Source: Warburgia ugandensis
Lineage: Eukaryota > Streptophyta > Magnoliopsida > Canellales > Canellaceae
Assembly: GCA_035236585.1 (NCBI GenBank)
Contig: CP141126.1
Span: 71,401,414-71,465,413 of the forward strand
Direction of reading: 5' to 3'
Length of the DNA: 64,000 nucleotides
The notes below the pieces were generated by a model, which ran no database searches, was not told the DNA's origin, and saw only the letters and a program-made list of their open reading frames with translations. The position numbers and the translations under genes were made by a program. Of this stretch, positions 46,949 through 58,440 are shown piece by piece; position 1 is the first letter of the stretch; each line of letters opens with the position of its first letter.

Positions 46949-49307
46949 TGTTAAGTGTGTAAATTTGGGCAAAAGACCCCTAGTTTAGCATTTAATTAGA
47001 CCATCTAACTCATTAATTTGGTAATTTTTGGATAAAATATAAAATTTAGCTCAATTTAATTAGACCATCCAACCATAAATTGTCAAAATTAACAGTCAAA
47101 TGATCATTTGAGCTAATCGGATGCTTAATGTATAATTTAGATTACTCTAATCTAGTCTTTGGTCTTGCAGATCAACTAAACGAGGGTTGGATGGCTCAGA
47201 TCGATATTCAACAGTGCAAATTGATCGAAAGAGGTATGGATGGATCAAATTTAATTTCAACGATGCAGATCATTTGAAGATCAATAAGGCAAGTATTGAA
47301 GGTTTCCTAATAGAAGAAGAGTCCTAATAAGGAAAGGACTATAGATGGGATTTTGGGAAGAAGAGGAAGTTTCCTAAGAGAAAGCTAACTCTTAAAGGAA
47401 AGAGGGGGAGAAGAGATAAGAGAGGGAAAATTTTATAAGAAGAGGAGCCGTGGAAGGCCCAGGGGAGTTTTCTTTTAGTGGGTTTTGTTTCCCTTTGGCT
47501 AGCCTTTCCTTTTCTTTGTCAATTTTGCAATTTCATAGTTATTCATTCCAGATCTCCATTAGTGCCTCGACTACCTCCCTGCTTCTATTTTGTTTTCTTG
47601 TTTACTTCATAGTTGCTTTTTTGCTTCTTTCTACTGGGTTTCTCAAACACAGCCAGCCATCTTTCATCGTAGCAACACCCATCTTCTAAGGCGTCGTTTC
47701 CACAAGCCCAGTCACCCTTCTCCATCTTTTCCCACATCAGGCACCCTTTTTCTCTCCTTCTCCCTCTCGTTCTATCTATCATGCTTGCCTCTGTTTCGGT
47801 TTCTCTTCTTCTGTCGATTTTTATTCTCAACGGATCTCCTTCCCTCTATCTCTCTCCTTTGTCTTTCCTTCTCTTCTTCTTTCTTTCGCTCTGTCTCTTC
47901 CATCTCTATACCGTCTCCACTTCCATCCCAATCTAGCACCAACAAACCCATCTCCATCTCCTTCTTCCTCTATTCATCTCTAGCTTTGTTCTCCTTCTCA
48001 AGCCAGCTCTCCATCTCCGTTTTTTTTCACAAATTTTCCTAGCACCACCGGCAATCCACCTTCCTCTGCCCACCACGCACCCATCACCAGCTAGATGATG
48101 TCCTCCTCGGGCGCTCCAACTTCTTCTGTTCTCCAATTTCCATCACCATAATGCCTCACTGCCCCAGGAGTAGTCATCTTCACTCCAACCCGACGCACCA
48201 AACTCCTCCAGTTCCTAGCTCCACCAACCATCTTCCACTTCATCCACCGCATAGAACGACATCAGCTTTTGCACCATAGCATGGCATTGCTCCTCCACCC
48301 AGATCTGCCTCCATCGCATGGCTAGCCCCGGTGTATGTCCCATCTGCTTCGCTAGATGGCCATACCATTCACGTCTCCAGACCCAAGCTCTCCTGTCTGG
48401 CGTCGTCTTCCTCAGCCAGCATCGTCTCCACTCAACCATCACTAGTTTTCCCCTTACAACACCACCGGCATCTGCCCCATCATTCCATCGCCCACGCCTA
48501 GTGTAGTTAACCAGCCCTGATCATCGGCATATTCACCGGCAATCCAATCCAGCATCATCTTCCTTTCAGTTTTCTGTTTACGAAAATTTTAAGGAACTTT
48601 CAAAGAAAATTCCCTTTTTGCCCTTAGTAGAAAATTTTTATTTACATTTTTGTCCTTATCTGCGTTCTGTTTTATTCCTGTTTTGTTATCTATGTTTTGC
48701 GTTATTCTTACTTCATCCAGGAACTGTTTTATCTATCCATGCTTAACTGAATCGACAGTTCTTGTTTAATTTAGAAGATCTTCAATTGCTCATTCGTTTC
48801 AATTTCAATTTTCAATTAACTTTCAAATCTGGATTATAGGATAGTTTAAAGCACTTTTACTATTCCTGATCTTTAACTAGAGAATCTAAATTTAGATATG
48901 AGCCGTTAAATCTTAAAATTCTTATTTTGCCCAGATCTCTCAGAATTTTTAGAATCTGCCTAATCCGTCCGGTGGATCATTAATCAAAAGTTCCAGAAAC
49001 ATGTTGATTAAGGATGATCATAATTTAGGAGGCTAGATCTTTATAATCTGAAGATAAGCAATCTAGGGAAGTTAAATTTTCTAAATTTTTTAGTTAAATT
49101 TCTGTTTTCTTTGGATTAGACCTCTGTAATTTCATTGATTAAACACATATGAAGTCTAATTTATCTTTTTGTTAATTTTTGTCAACTAATTTTTAAATAA
49201 TTAAATTTTATTAAAAACTCTAAATTTTTAAAGCGCATCCTTGTGGGATCAACCCAAACTTGCATTAGCTATACCACAATAGCCTATGCACTTGTGGTTA
49301 AACAACA
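46949..49307 (+). repeat. Solo LTR F (B/Athila-like)
   Basis: It starts TGTTAAGTGTGTAAATT and continues with a CTAGTTTAGCATTTAATT segment, resembling the minus-strand start of LTR B. It ends in the family-typical 'cttgtgggatcaaccc ... gcacttgtggttaaacaaca' layout. No primer site or interior follows. Flanks are CATTC (46944-46948) and CCTTC (49308-49312), a target duplication with one change, as expected for a solo LTR. A TATA-like TTATAAG lies at about 47434. The middle (47540-48560) is pyrimidine-rich and gives long accidental frames on both strands. Confidence 0.65.
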
Positions 49308-49579
49308 CCTTCTTTCTATGATCCAACCCAATTGCTTGTTAATGCAAGCATGCAATGGCCGACTAATGTGTATAAGTAGACTATTTCTTTTGAATGGTAG
49401 ACTCGTACCCATGAATAGTCTAGAACCTTGGTCACTTATGTGAGAGACTCTTCCTTACACCACTGCACTTAGAAGGCTTGAGTGCATATAATGTAGACCA
49501 TTGTTCCTTGATTTATTAGAAGTCCATCATTTAGGAGCTTACAATTGTCTAAGTGAAGTGGTATTCCCATACCCCTTAA

Positions 49580-49615
49580 AACTAAGGCCACCCTTCATTT
49601 GGGGTGGCCTTAGTT
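49580..49615. repeat. Perfect 14-bp inverted repeat (hairpin)
   Basis: AACTAAGGCCACCC (49580-49593) pairs exactly with GGGTGGCCTTAGTT (49602-49615) around an 8-base loop. No T-run or gene end is adjacent, so a terminator role is not suggested. It may be a MITE remnant or a small-RNA-like fold. Confidence 0.85.
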
Positions 49616-52086
49616 CTCATTGGCGGGGTGGATCTTTCTAATAATCTGAACAGTTCATATTCAATATCTTTGTAAATTTGTCATGTCCTAAAAGTCTCGT
49701 ACTTTAGATAATCTATCAATTTGTTTTTTGATCTGTTTTGAGTTTTAAAACGGACACCAGTAACATTGACGTACTCAAAACAGTTGATAAAAATCAAGTG
49801 GTTTTTCCAAAGTTTGTGATCTTTAAGATGTGGCTCATCCAAAGAAAGATAGTAAAGAACAGTTTAGACATAAAAAGGTAGAGATCCACTTTGTATTTTT
49901 ACCAGAATATACAAATGAGTGCTGTGAAATTAGTCGAAAGGGGCATGGGAATATCACCTCTCCTTAGTTCCTCAACAAAGCTCCGTCTATTGCATTAGAT
50001 GGTATGGATCATTGAAAAACGGTGGTCCCTACCATATTGTCTCCAGCTCATGTTTGTCAGGGAAGCAGCATACGTCATGTAATATTGCAAGAGAGACGAG
50101 GCGATGAAACGGCCGAGATCGCTGCAAACTTCGACCATTGGCACTTTTAACAGCTGGGCTGACTGCTTGATTTGAAAATTTATACTGGCTCCTGGTAGTA
50201 ACCAAAGGCCGTGCTAGCAGAACTGCAGCCTAATCGGCTTGAGCTTTCGGCTCAATAAGTCGCGACTTGATCCAAAAGAGTCCTTCACAGTACGGACTAG
50301 TAGCAAAAGTCCAAAACACGACTTAAAGTGACTAGGGTAAGCCATAGCCGGAGATTAAATAGTAGTATAATATTCCTTGTAGCAAAAATAGATAAAGAAT
50401 AAGAATAACGACGAGGCGGGAGTCGGGGGCGTAGTTATGCTGGTGGGTCCCCCGAGGTGAAGCTTTATTGGAAGTGGCTCGTCAGTAGAACCCACATAGG
50501 AAATGATAATAGAAATGCTATCACGTGAAATCTTATCCGTTCATCTGCTTTAAAAAATGTCTCATTGCCCTCGCATGCCAACAATCCGAACAACGATTCT
50601 AACTGGCATTCGGAAGCTCTGTTTATCGGTCAGCGTTCGATGAATGTGCATCTTGTTTCAACTAACATTCTTAACCGTAGATTTTTCATGATTGGAAGCA
50701 TATCTTTTCAGAAGTTAGATTCATTCCATCAGGACACTAGTGGCTATGGAGAATGCTAAACTGAGAGCATATGAAAGTGTATTCATCAACCAAATGAACC
50801 TTAACATCTAAAAAGTTGGCTTAGAACCAAATCCTATAGAAATTTTGACAAACAATAGTTTAGGGGGATGTTTATTTAAATGCATATTTTGAGCATTTTT
50901 GTTGGCATATTTTCTGTGATATCTTCTATAATATTTTAGATATGTGTCACATATTTTTTGATATTTTTTGCAATATCTGGAATATGTGAGATATGTTCTA
51001 CGATATCTTTTGTGATATATTTGGTGATATATAAAATATATTAAGAGAAATATTTTAATATTTTTTAATAAAAATAATGCATCAACCAATCAAAATGCAA
51101 TGACCTTCGAAGTATGAGGCCCACATTACTTTCGTTGCACTTTTTCATTTATATTGAAATATATAGTACATTTGACTTTTTGTAAAAGTCATAATATTAT
51201 ATATTTGATTTAGTTAGTTGTATTATTAGGCAACTTTTAAGTGTTCAATATAATCTTGATCTTTGAATTTCTTTGTTGCTAGCATCCCCTGTAATAAATA
51301 AAGAAACCAACTATTGTCAGAATCAAAATAGTCAAAAGCACAAGGATGCAAACAAAACAAATATAATGAAATAAATCAGAAGAAATTGTAGTGGTTCCTA
51401 AAAATGTATAACCTAACAATGAGTGAACTACATAGTTTCATCAAATAACAATCTAGTTTCTTTAAAAGCATTAATAGAGTACATGCAATTTTTAAGATAA
51501 ATCTTACACAAACATAAACACAATGATAGAAATGATAATAATAAGTAGAAGTTCACAAAGGACATATGCTACTGCATTGTATGACAACGATGAGACAGCA
51601 AATACTAGTGAGGCACGATAGCTCTCTTAGTCATGTAATGTGTTAGTGGACCTTGATATCACATATGCTGAATATATTATTATTAAATAAGTTATACATT
51701 TCATATATGACATGATATCTTAGAAACAACCAACATACATAGGTAAGTAAAACCCCTAAATTTTAGACCTAGAATCAATGCATCAACATGTTAGGATCTA
51801 ATCTCACTTAGTTTAGCGATAATATTTTCTAAAAACTCACCTTTCAATAATCCTACTTGTTTTTTTTTTATTTTTTAATTGTAAATATTTAATAAATAAA
51901 AAACATGTGATGTGGATGATTCTAGAAACTAAAAAGTTATGTTTAGAAATGAACAATATAAATTTTTTATAAAAAACAAAATTTCTTATAAGTTAGAATA
52001 ATCCAAACCATCTGGTTTTTGATGTATAAAAAGATGAACCATTGGGATCATAAGTTAGACAAAAATAAAATATCAAATTTTTACAA

Positions 52087-52088
<2 letters not shown>

Positions 52089-52117
<29 letters not shown>

Positions 52118-52131
52118 TATATTATATTATA
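52089..52131. repeat. (AT)n followed by (TATAT)n
   Basis: About 11 AT units run into four TATAT-type pentamer units, ending next to the GC-richer island at 52140. Confidence 0.95.
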
Positions 52132-52143
52132 CCCAGACTTAAC

Positions 52144-52374
52144 ATGATGTCGCCGTCGATGAAAGCATTCCTTTTCTGTGATGCTATAGCCGTACAGGAG
52201 ATGAAGTGGGAAGAGGATAAGGAGGTGCGGGACAGCTTGCACGAACGGCATTGTACTTGGGACGGTACGCACCGTGAACCGGAAGATGCCCACCCCACTT
52301 CGCAAAAGTCGCTACGTTGTAGACTCCTGCGGGGTCCATTTGACAGGAAAAAAGAGCTCTTTCAATTGTACTAG
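52144..52374 (+). other. GC-richer island with a 76-codon open frame, unidentified
   Basis: Base composition jumps from AT-rich repeats to mixed sequence here. A 76-codon frame runs from 52144 on the plus strand and a 62-codon frame on the minus strand (52305-52117). Neither has a motif, signal peptide or family I recognise. It could be an exon-derived fragment or a short relic of a gene; I do not claim it as one. Confidence 0.2.
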
Positions 52375-53049
52375 ACGACTGTAGGGATTTAGCTTTTTCT
52401 TCTTTTATCCCTTGTGGATCTGGAAAATGATTTCTTGACGCGGAAAATGACGCTATGTACTTGGTCCTAATAATTAGGTCCGTTCATTATGTTCTTTAGC
52501 TATCCTAATAAATAATTTTATCTTAAAAAATTAGATGAGCATGTTTTTGCTGTATGACCTAATTAAGACAGGCCAAAGATGATGAACTATATAGATCACT
52601 CCGAGACCTGTCTTGGTCACATCCTTTTCTAATGAGAAGTTTTTTTCCTAATTTGAAAATTATTTATATATATGAACTTAAGTTTTTGTTTAAACTTGTA
52701 AATACTGTTTGAGAATCCTACAAATTATTTGTAAAATTTGAATTTATAATTTAAATTTATGTTAATTTTTAAATTTATTCTGTTTTAAAAATACTTTCAC
52801 ATATTGGGAATTAACTCGAGACTTTTTTAAAATATTTATTATTCAAAAGATTTGTGATAGATATTCTTCCAAGCAATGCGTAAAAGTCATTGCAGACATT
52901 TAGAGGGTAGTTGAGTACTTCGAGCGTCGTGGGCCCAGTTGAAGGCGAAAACAAACAACCCATGTTGTTTCTCTTTCTTTCCCCACGCCAGCGAAGCCAG
53001 AGAAAGATCGCAAAAACATAGAGAAGGACTTGGTGCAGGCTGTTTTCCG

Positions 53050-53336
53050 AGCAGGCCACTTCTCTTAACCATTCTTTTCACGCTCTCTATCACCCCATCA
53101 CTCCGCAATTTCAGTTTCCTCACTCTCCCCTTCTTCAATCCTCTCTTCCTTTCCCTGCAATCAATCACTGAGAAATGACCAAAACCAAAACGATGCAATC
53201 CGGAAACCAGCCGTCGTCTCTCTCCTTCTTTCTCCTCTCTACTGAGACAATCCTCCCAAATCTTCTCCTCCCTTTCCCTTTCTTCCTATTCGTCCCTACC
53301 TGAAAAAATACACCAGATAAGTCCTCCATTTCCTCC
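53050..53336 (+). promoter_or_regulatory. CT-rich leader of the F-box/LRR gene
   Basis: The sequence before the start codon is pyrimidine-rich (TTCTCTCC type), common in plant 5' leaders. It carries one clear upstream ORF (next entry). An in-frame stop at 53301-53303 shows that the protein cannot start further upstream. No convincing TATA box was chosen. Confidence 0.5.
53175..53303 (+). other. Upstream ORF of 42 codons in the leader
   Basis: ATG at 53175 opens a 42-residue frame ending in TGA at 53301, 33 bp before the main ATG and in the same reading frame. The peptide has a Lys/Thr-rich start and a hydrophobic Leu/Phe-rich end. If the transcript starts upstream of 53175, it would be expected to reduce translation of the F-box protein. 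Conservation is unknown. Confidence 0.4.
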
Positions 53337-56300
53337 ATGAAAAAACCAAACAACAGCACCTCTTTCTTCTCTCTCCTCACAGATGACCTCCTTCTGAAAA
53401 TTCTCACCAAACTGATAGAATCCTACGATATCAAAACATGGCGTTTAGTCTGCAAAGACTTCCTAAAAATTGAAACACAGCAAAGAAAAGCACTCAAAGT
53501 TTTCCGTCACGAATCATTGCCATCTCTGCTTCGCAAATACAACTCTCTCCACCTTCTAGATCTCTCCGCCTGCCCCAAGTTTGACTATCGAACGGTTTCG
53601 ATCATTTTCATTGAACCCAGTTGGGCTAAGAGAATTAGGACTCTGGTATTAAATCGAGCAAATTCATTAAAGTGGGCTGGATTTGAGATAATAATTAGGT
53701 CATGCCCGAGTTTGGAATCTATAGATGTTTCTTACTGTTGTGGGTTCGGAGATCGGGAGGCTTCTGCCATTTCTAGTGCAAATGGGTTGAGAGATCTGAA
53801 GCTGGTTAAGTGCTTGGGTGTAACGGATGTTGGACTTGCGAAGATTGCTGTTGGGTGTGAGAGGTTGGAAAGATTAAGTCTCAAATGGTGTTTGCAGATA
53901 ACGGATCTTGGAATTGATCTTTTGACGAAGAAATGCAGCGACTTGAAGAAACTTGATATTTCTTATCTCAAGGTAGTCTTCTTTTTTCAGATTTAAACAT
54001 GTTTCTGCTATCTTTTTCTTCTTCTTCTTCTTATTATTTGGGAATAATTTGTTGGGTTTTGATCAGGTGACAAATAAATCCCTGGATTCCATCTCTTCTC
54101 TGAGGAAATTAGAGGATTTATCAATGGTGAGGTGCTCGTTCATCAATGATGATGGTTTGCATTTTCTCAATGGCGGAAACGGTTCTCTTCAGGTGATTTT
54201 CCCGTCCTTATTATTTTAGCTTTTATTCGGCTAAAGTTGGTAGATTTGCTCAGTAGCTTGTTATAAGTAATTGAACAATTTGGATCTTTACGCTCTGGGT
54301 GGAGATGTAATCTCTCTTCTAATCCCATGAAATAGTTAAAAACCCTTTTCTTTTGGATGAAGAACTATTTCTGCATTTAATTTAACTTGCACCAGGTGAT
54401 TTATTCCTGCTTCTGAAATGATAGTTCTGCTCTGCTTGAGTTAATCACATCTAAATGCTACTTTTGGGTACACTGTTTACTCTTCTCCTCAATTGCCGAA
54501 AAGCTATGAAACGAGTTACTGGAAAAAGTATTTCTTGTATCAACAGTACAAACTGCGATCAGTTATTTACTAAGGGAAAAAGGGGAGCTCAAATAATGCC
54601 GTTACAGTTCAGTGAAGCACGAGAATAAGAAGCTTCTCTTTCATTTAAATGTGGTTTTAAATGACGATTCTTGTTAATTACAGAGTATGGACGTATCTAG
54701 GTGTGACAAAGTGAGCACTTCCGGAATAATGTCAGTGATTAAAAGACATGAGGGTCTCGCGCGGATTAATGCTGGGCATTGTCATCCGGTGAGAGTCAAT
54801 TTTGGATTCAGTTGAACTAATTTCTACTTCAGAGGATTGATTAACATGATAGTCTTGTTTCGTTCATTGCAAAGACCCAGCTCTCAGCTGTTTAATGATC
54901 AGGAATGTTGATCTAATGGGCATCAGTTGGTCCAGTTTCCATACTGATGGGGATCCCATCCTCAAATTGAGGCTTGCTAGGAGTCAATTGGCTAGAACAC
55001 ATCTTAAGGGAGCTTTCCTTTTCATCAGCCTCAGTCAAGGATCCAGGATCCTCTGATGCAGATGGGCCAAGGACAACAATCCTGATCTCCTTACACTTGG
55101 TCGTGGGTCCATTCCATGCAGTGAAGATTTTCTCTTGTTTCTGATGAAGTGATTGTAAATTTGATTTTGAAGGAGTGTGCACTTTCATTCCTGTTAAAAC
55201 TAAATGACTTGAAGAGTCTGCAATCTTTAAGACTTGATGGGTTTCGAGTTTCCGTCACAATGTTGGGGATCATTGGTCTCAAATGCAAGAACTTAGCTGA
55301 AATTGGCCTTAGCAAGTGCTCTGGAGTGACTGATGAAGGTATCAGTTCCCTGGCATCGAGTAATCTGAGGATCCTCGATCTCACTTGCTGCCATATGCTC
55401 ACAGACGCAGCCCTTTTGGCTATAGCAAACTCCTGTAAGAAGCTTGTATGCCTGAAGTTGGAATCTTGCTCCGTCATCACAGAAGAGGGTCTTGATAGGC
55501 TTGGAACTTGTTGTTCGTCTCTGCAGGAGCTTGATCTCACTGATTGTGGTCTAAATGACACAGGTAACTCATAATGCAATTGGTAATGAGGTAAATGTAT
55601 CCATTAATGTGTCCTCTTGCTTACAGTACAATCTCATCTATTTGCAGGGCTGAAGTGTCTATCTAAATGTTCTGAACTGAAGGACTTGAAATTGGGCCTT
55701 TGCCAATACATATCTGACAAGGGATTGTCACATATTGGGTCTAACTGCAACAAAATTCAAGAGCTCGATTTATACCGGTAAAATCACTGTTATTGATTGC
55801 ATGTTTCATCCATTTATATTATGTCCAAACTAACCAGGGGCCTCTATACATTTGGTTTTACCTTACAGTTGTACAGGAATCGGTGATGATGGGTTAGCTG
55901 TGATAGCAAAAGGTTGCAGGAAACTGAAGAAACTAAACATGTGCTACTGTATACGGATCACCGATGAAGGTTTAAAGCATCTAAGTACACTGCGAGAGCT
56001 TTCAGACTTAGAATTGAGGAGGCTGGTTAATATTACAAGCAATGGACTCACTGCACTTGCCATTGGTTGCAAAAGTCTGGTGCAGCTGGACATGAAACGA
56101 TGCTACTCAATTGATGACATGGGTTTATGGGCTCTCAGCCAGTATGCAAGAAATCTTAGACAGGTTTTTTGAACTCTTGCCTTCGTGGGTTGGTTTCAGA
56201 TGATTATCTTTCTTCTTCAAGCCCCAAAATGGGATTCTACTATTCAGTCTGATATTCTAATATTTGTCATGTAGATAAACATCTCCTACTGCCCCGTTTC

Positions 56301-56541
56301 TGATGTGGGCCTGCGCGTATTACTTGGTAACTTGAAGTGCCTCCAAGATGCAAAGTTGGTACATCTGACCCGTGTATCTTTGGAGGGATTGGAACTTGCA
56401 TTGAGAGCTTGCTGTGATAGGCTTAAGAAGGTGAAGTTGGCTAGTAGTTTGAAGTACTTGCTCTCTTTGGAGCTAGTTCAGATGCTGCAAGCTCGGGGCT
56501 GTTTACTAAGATGGATAGAGAAGCCTCTTGTTTTGGTGTGA
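53337..56541 (+). CDS. F-box/LRR-repeat protein (FBL3-like, RAE1/RAH1 class), seven exons
   Basis: Likely substrate-recognition subunit of an SCF ubiquitin ligase: the F-box binds SKP1/ASK and the LRRs bind the target. Exons: 53337-53972, 54067-54192, 54684-54788, 55173-55563, 55648-55777, 55869-56163, 56275-56541. All introns are GT-AG, phases agree, and the total is 1950 nt (649 residues plus stop). The F-box is at residues about 13-46 (LLTDDLLLKIL...WRLVCKDF). About 19 cysteine-containing LRRs follow from residue 70 to 620 (LxxLxLxxCxxITDxGL pattern). The C-terminus ends ARGCLLRW plus eight residues. Length and the gapless match across exon 3/4 agree with my recollection of Arabidopsis At5g27920-type proteins (~640 residues) and the related At5g01720 (RAE1), which target the transcription factor STOP1. 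That substrate is an inference by homology here. No canonical AATAAA is seen in the 300 bp downstream. Confidence 0.93.
54789..55172 (+). other. Intron 3 of the F-box gene, with an antisense open frame
   Basis: The intron has GTGAGA and TTTTGAAG boundaries. A 91-codon frame (55188-54913) runs on the opposite strand over most of it, with a composition closer to coding DNA than the other introns. It includes KEIRIVVLGPSASEDPGS. I do not recognise it; it may be a captured gene or transposon fragment. Confidence 0.4.
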
Positions 56542-57040
56542 TTTTAATCTTTGAGTCTTGACTTGTGCAGTTGCTGTTATGTTGCTCTATTCTTGAATAT
56601 ATGCTGGAAACTATTCGGGATCTATGCTGGTTTCAGAACAGAATGAAAACGTGATAATTTTGATATATGCTGAGATTCATTGTCTAAGATCCACGCCATC
56701 CATTTGGTGGGCCTGGTAATTGATGGACCACGACAGGGAACTCCATTCTCCCTTCATGGATAACTCCTAAACATTAATCCAGCTTACTAATGTGATCTTT
56801 ACATGCTTGATACACGGAACGATCAGAAAATGTTGGTAGTTTCGTATATAAATGGTGGGTTTGGAAGTTGTAGTGTTACAAGGCTTTTGCAATTTTTGTA
56901 TATTATCCGTTGTTCTCATCCATTAAGTAGGGATCTGTTCTTATTTCTCTACATATAGAATTGCTAATCATAGCCCCTTCAACATAATATTTACCCTTTA
57001 CTTTTGTGATCTATCTTACGTTAAGCTAATCATGTTTTTC
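56542..57040. other. 3' flank of the F-box gene
   Basis: Contains the expected 3' untranslated region; AATGAA at 56641-56646 is a possible weak poly(A) signal. No other gene is visible. Confidence 0.4.
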
Positions 57041-57100
57041 TCTGAGTACTTAGAACTCCATTTCTTCTTATAAAATCTCAGCATATTTGAATCTTTTCAT

Positions 57101-57475
57101 ACATCATCATCATCAAAGCCTTATCCGGATTAGGGTTGGCTATATGAATCTTGTTCCTTCATTCCCTTCTATCAAGTGTTATGGCTGCCTCATTTAGTCC
57201 AAAAGATTGTAAATCTTTTCTTACCACTTCTATCCACGTTCTTTTGGGCATTCCCCTTACTCTTTTAAAGCCTTTGAATTAGATTGACTTACTCTTTAAC
57301 TAGTATTATTTTCGGTCGTGTTCGAACCATCTAAGCTTACCCTTCCTATTCTTGTTATTTATTGGTGCTACTTCCAAGTTTCCTTTAATATTTTTATTTA
57401 TAATTCTATTATTTCTTGTCTTGCCATTCATCTATCTTAATGTCCTCATTTTGGCAATCCTCCTTCCTATAAAAT
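57101..57475 (-). pseudogene. 5'-truncated LINE retrotransposon tail (reverse-transcriptase C-terminus)
   Basis: On the minus strand the sequence reads GNLEVAPI, KLRWFEHDR, then GMPKRTWIEVVRKDLQSF and NEAAITLDRREW...IHIANP. This is the conserved C-terminal end of plant LINE-type reverse transcriptase ORFs (usual forms LRWFGHV, GRPKKTW, IHVADP; from memory). Frames shift between the parts. The element ends in a (GAT)n-like tail at 57101-57115 on the minus strand, as LINEs do. It sits inside the first ~350-bp tandem repeat copy. Confidence 0.85.
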
Positions 57476-58085
57476 TTTTAATTTTTTTCATGCCTTATTA
57501 GTTAAACTAATGGACTTCTATCAGATTTGTCTCTCTTTTTCGGCACATGTCAATTTCATAAAACTCTCTCATCTCTAATCTTTTCTAAGATTTCTTTGTA
57601 GACTATCGTTTTCTATTTCCTACCACCCTTTCTAAGATCTCTTTATATTGTATCTTATTTTATTTGGTAATCAAACACCATCTAAGTGATCAAAGCTGTC
57701 CATCCAATAGTTTATATTAACAAGAAAGAATAGACCTTTATGGCTAGTTCCCTTTTCTTTGAGCACCTAGAATCTTATTTTTCCTTATGCTATATCAGCA
57801 TAGATAAGATTTTTAATTATTTTAATTTTATTATGCCTTATTTGTTAGACAATGGCCCTTTATAGCATTTGCCTCTCTTTTTAAACTAGTAACCACACAT
57901 TTGATTCTTTAAAACTTGCTTTCAACTTTAACCTTTTCCAAAATCTCTTTATAGACTATCTCTTTCTATTTCTTAAGCACCTTCCCTAAAATCTCTTGAT
58001 ATTGTATTTTTTTTTTCAAATTGGAATTCAAGCATCTTAATTATCAAAGCCTACCATTTAATAGCCTATATTATGGAAACAGGGA

Positions 58086-58107
58086 ATCTCTCTCTCTCTC
58101 TCTCTCA
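58086..58107. repeat. (TC)n microsatellite
   Basis: About ten CT units in the second ~350-bp repeat copy, absent from the other copies. Confidence 0.9.
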
Positions 58108-58440
58108 AGATGTTTTATTTGAACACTTAGAGCCCTATTCTCCCTCGTTCCATGTTTGCATAGTTGAATATTTTTAATCATATATATTTTGTTCTTCCTT
58201 ATTAGTTGAATAAATAGACCCTAGAGGATTTGTCTATCTTTTTCAGCCACATGTTAATTCCTTAAATTTCTCTATATTCTCTAATATTTCTTAAAATTTT
58301 TGTAAACTTTGTCTTTTTGTATTCCTAGGCACTTTTCCTATAATGTTTATATTGTATCCTTTTTAAATTGGCAAATCAAACCTTATCTAAATGATCAAAG
58401 CTGTCCATCTAATATATATTACAAACAAATAAAATTCTAA

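Larger units (their letters stand above)
49308..52859. other. Region between LTR F and the F-box gene, no convincing gene
   Basis: No frame here shows a recognised domain. Noted contents are a perfect hairpin (49580-49615), an AT-rich stretch with recurring GATAT motifs (50930-51060), (AT)n/(TATAT)n at 52089-52131, and a GC-richer island at 52140-52375. The far right (about 52400-52859) is the likely promoter region of the F-box gene. Confidence 0.5.
57041..58440. repeat. Three tandem copies of a ~350-bp repeat
   Basis: Anchors recur in order. The 'ccttattagtt' anchor is at 57493, 57836 and 58197. The 'tatattgtat' anchor is at 57644, 57998 and 58349. 'atcaaagctgtccat' and variants are at about 57690, 58040 and 58397. 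Spacing is 343-360 bp. The first copy starts at about 57041 and is split by a LINE insertion (57101-57475). Further partial copies of the last ~100 bp continue to about 58690. Divergence between copies is clearly visible, so the array is old. Confidence 0.8.

Noticed and set aside
47450-48506. Several frames of 60-150 codons on both strands
   Set aside because: They lie in the pyrimidine-rich core of solo LTR F and are Ser/Phe/Pro-rich on one strand and Arg/Glu-rich on the other, typical of low-complexity artefacts.
52811-53410. Minus-strand frames opposite the F-box gene leader
   Set aside because: They are shadows of the CT-rich leader; no motif, and the plus-strand gene explains the region.
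55091-55579. Minus-strand 162-codon frame opposite exon 4
   Set aside because: It lies antisense to a well-supported LRR exon and is explained by codon bias of the sense strand.
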